The notes under the pieces: generated by a model
The model's input: only the letters and a program-made list of their open reading frames with translations
The model's database searches: none
What the model was told of the DNA's origin: nothing
Assembly (NCBI GenBank): GCA_950295325.1
Contig: OX485804.1
Location: forward strand, 68,612,033-68,676,032
Length of the DNA: 64,000 nucleotides
Direction: 5' to 3'
Source: Polytrichum commune
Lineage: Eukaryota; Streptophyta; Polytrichopsida; Polytrichales; Polytrichaceae
In this document: positions 62,068-64,000 of the stretch, piece after piece
How positions within the stretch are numbered: position 1 is the first letter of the stretch
Layout of the letters: the number at the start of each line of letters is the position of its first letter
Program-made: the position numbers and the translations under genes

Positions 62068-62935
62068 GGTGAGGTTCAAGATGGCGTATAACTACAAGCT
62101 AGCACGAACTACAAGACGAAGTCGACTACGAGATTGCAGGTGGATTGATACAAGCTGCCTACAAGCCTCCAAGAGAATCACAGTCGAAGATGACCCCAAG
62201 ATGACCACGGTGAACTACCTTCAAGCTAGTTGTTTTGTGAGGCCAAACCCCCCACCCTTAAGCGTCCGTAGTCCGAGTAGTGGGTTTGGGCTCACATTCC
62301 TCCGCGGTATTGGATTTGGACTTGGATGAGTCCATAGTGCAAGGTTCACCCTTCAAGTGGTCTTGGATTTAACTGGAATTTCACTTTTAACAACTCAATG
62401 TACAATTTCAATACGTATGTGGAGAATGCACAAGTTAACTATGTTATTTTAACCTCCTTATGCTCGGGTGCTATTTTGTCTTTGTTTGCTTCTAACGTCC
62501 ATCCGGCCGCTTTAGCTACACAAGCCCTTAAGGATATCCCTCTCCTAAATGGAGTCCGTGCCGTTGACTCTATACTACCACTTGAACTATCACTTGTGTA
62601 TTCCGTATCGCTACTATAAGAGGTCTCACTTGGTGTCTCCATACCGTACATAAGCCTTTAAGTATTAAGAAATACTTATGTGACTTATGTCAATCTCTCC
62701 CTCGCACCTTTGGTCTTTGCTTCCTTTGTCTTGCCATCGCGAGAGTGCTCCACATTCTCCATTAATTTGTGCACGTGGTTTATTTTTAAAGAGAGGATGC
62801 AAGTGTTAAAAAAAACACTATTCTCTATAGTCAATCTCAAATACATTTACTTGTGAAAGCCACACATAACACTAACTAGCATAATGTAACTAACTACTTG
62901 TCTATGAGCTAATTAGGTAGGCTATCTACTAAGCT
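62068..62935. other. 5' flank of the RING-like gene
   Basis: Presumed promoter region of the minus-strand gene. Repeated CTACAAG phrases near 62080-62160. No gene supported in the frames at 62398-62651. Confidence 0.5.
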
Positions 62936-62937
62936 CC

Positions 62938-63296
62938 TTCATGAACCCATCTCTTTACTTTCTAATTACATAAACCTAGCTCCTTCATAAACCCAGCTCC
63001 TTCATAAACCCAGCTTCTTAGCTTCTAACTAAACAAACCCAGCTCCTTCATAAACCCAGCTCCTTCATAAACCCAGCTCCTTCATAAACCCAGCTCTTTA
63101 CTTTCTAACTAAACAAACCCAGCTCCTTCATAAACCCAGCTCTTTACTTTCTAACTAAACAAACCCAGCTCCTTCATAAACCCAGCTCTTTACTTTCTAA
63201 CTAAACAAACCCAGCTCCTTCATAAACCCAGCTCTTTACTTTCTAACTAAACAAACCCAGCTCCTTCATAAACCCAGCTCCTTTATAAACCCACAA
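62938..63296 (+). repeat. CCCAGCTCCTTCATAAA minisatellite
   Basis: An 18-base unit, CCCAGCTCCTTCATAAAC, alternates with a 29-base unit, CCCAGCTCTTTACTTTCTAA plus CTAAACAAA, to give a 47-base higher-order period repeated four to five times. Decayed units precede it from 62938. Confidence 0.9.
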
Positions 63297-64000
63297 CTTT
63301 GTAGTTGTAATCCCCAACTACCTCACTAATTATTCAAGCCCTTAACTAATCTTCCTACCTAATTTCCCTAATTCTACTAACAACCCCTTTCTAATCACAC
63401 AATTCTTCTCTAATCCTAAAATCCTAAAATCCTAGAGAGGAGAGGGGGAGAGAGAATTTCCTAACTTCACTAAGACTAACTAATCCACACAAGTATATTT
63501 TTGCACTCATCACAACATCAAGTGCTCAACTCTTAAACATGGAACTTGCAACCACGTGTATTCAAAACATGAACTTTAAGTACCACAAATTGGAATCATG
63601 AATTAACTTTAAAATCCTTCACGTCAACACTAATTCTACCAAGAGGTCAAGCCCTCTTCAAGGCTAACAAGCCTTGGCTCTCAAACTAAAAACTAAGCAC
63701 ACACATGTGCTCCAATATGGCTTCCCACACCCACACTTATAACTCGTGGGGTGCCTTGGAGCACAAAGGAAAGAGAGGATGAGTGAGGGAAGAATGAGGG
63801 ATTATATAGTAAGCTTGAGGGGGTGAGCACCCTCAAGGCTCACGATAAGCCCTTGAGATTTCCTCCTACTTAGTAGGCGCCAATCCTATCTTCTAAGCCT
63901 TCCTCCCTCAAATGATCAACAAGGATCCTAATTCGAACATTTAACTAGCCTTGGCTTTCTACCTACCACACTTTACCAAACTTGGGATGCTTCAACCCAA
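63297..64000. other. Trailing intergenic DNA, no gene seen
   Basis: CT- and AT-rich, with a GAGAGGAGAGGGGGAGAGAGA purine run near 63434. No coding region supported. Confidence 0.5.

Overview
The window looks like nuclear DNA from a streptophyte plant with a large, transposon-filled genome. A non-seed land plant (moss, lycophyte or fern) is my best guess. Three things support this: spliceosomal introns with GT..TTGCAG borders, plant-type MITEs (CACTA and Tourist families with matching target-site duplications), and MULE and hAT transposase debris. Seed plants are less likely because two genes encode alpha-kinase (MHCK/eEF2K-type) domains, a family not normally described from flowering plants, and because a piggyBac-like transposase remnant is present. 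The species call is inference. I see no rRNA, no functional tRNA gene and no bacterial-type feature.

Layout. 0-2.3 kb: no recognisable gene. 2.3-4.9 kb: MULE-type transposase with a SWIM zinc finger, broken by one stop and one frameshift. Its 3' end is duplicated at 5.4 kb, with a SINE-like unit in between. 6-8.6 kb: AT-rich DNA full of short TGACTA/TAGTCA inverted pairs. 8.6-11.4 kb: hAT-like debris split by a 1.35-kb solo LTR with a 5-bp target duplication. 12.5-19.0 and 22.4-25.3 kb: two paralogous five-exon genes on the minus strand, each encoding coiled coil + vWA-like domain + alpha-kinase domain. All splice junctions keep frame. 27.5-34.7 kb: nested mobile-element debris, including a 1.66-kb insertion, a piggyBac-like remnant and foldback elements marked by poly(G)/poly(C) tracts. 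35-56 kb: almost no genes but many repeats, including two CACTA MITEs, two Tourist-like MITEs in inverted orientation, two copies of a 350-bp foldback element, and a 652-bp inverted-repeat element holding 14 palindromic tandem units. 57.5-62.1 kb: two convergent genes. One is a four-exon gene whose product ends in a ubiquitin-like region. The other is an intronless 609-residue coiled-coil/RING-like protein. 62.9-63.3 kb: a minisatellite.

Four loci look like real genes: the two alpha-kinase-like paralogs and the convergent Ubl-like/RING-like pair. The most notable biology is the alpha-kinase pair. The fold signature and the zinc-binding motif are kept in both proteins, but the ATP/metal-binding positions and the vWA metal site are altered in both, so they may be pseudokinases. 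The Ubl/RING pair could be a linked functional unit or the cargo of an unknown element. I could not find terminal repeats around it.
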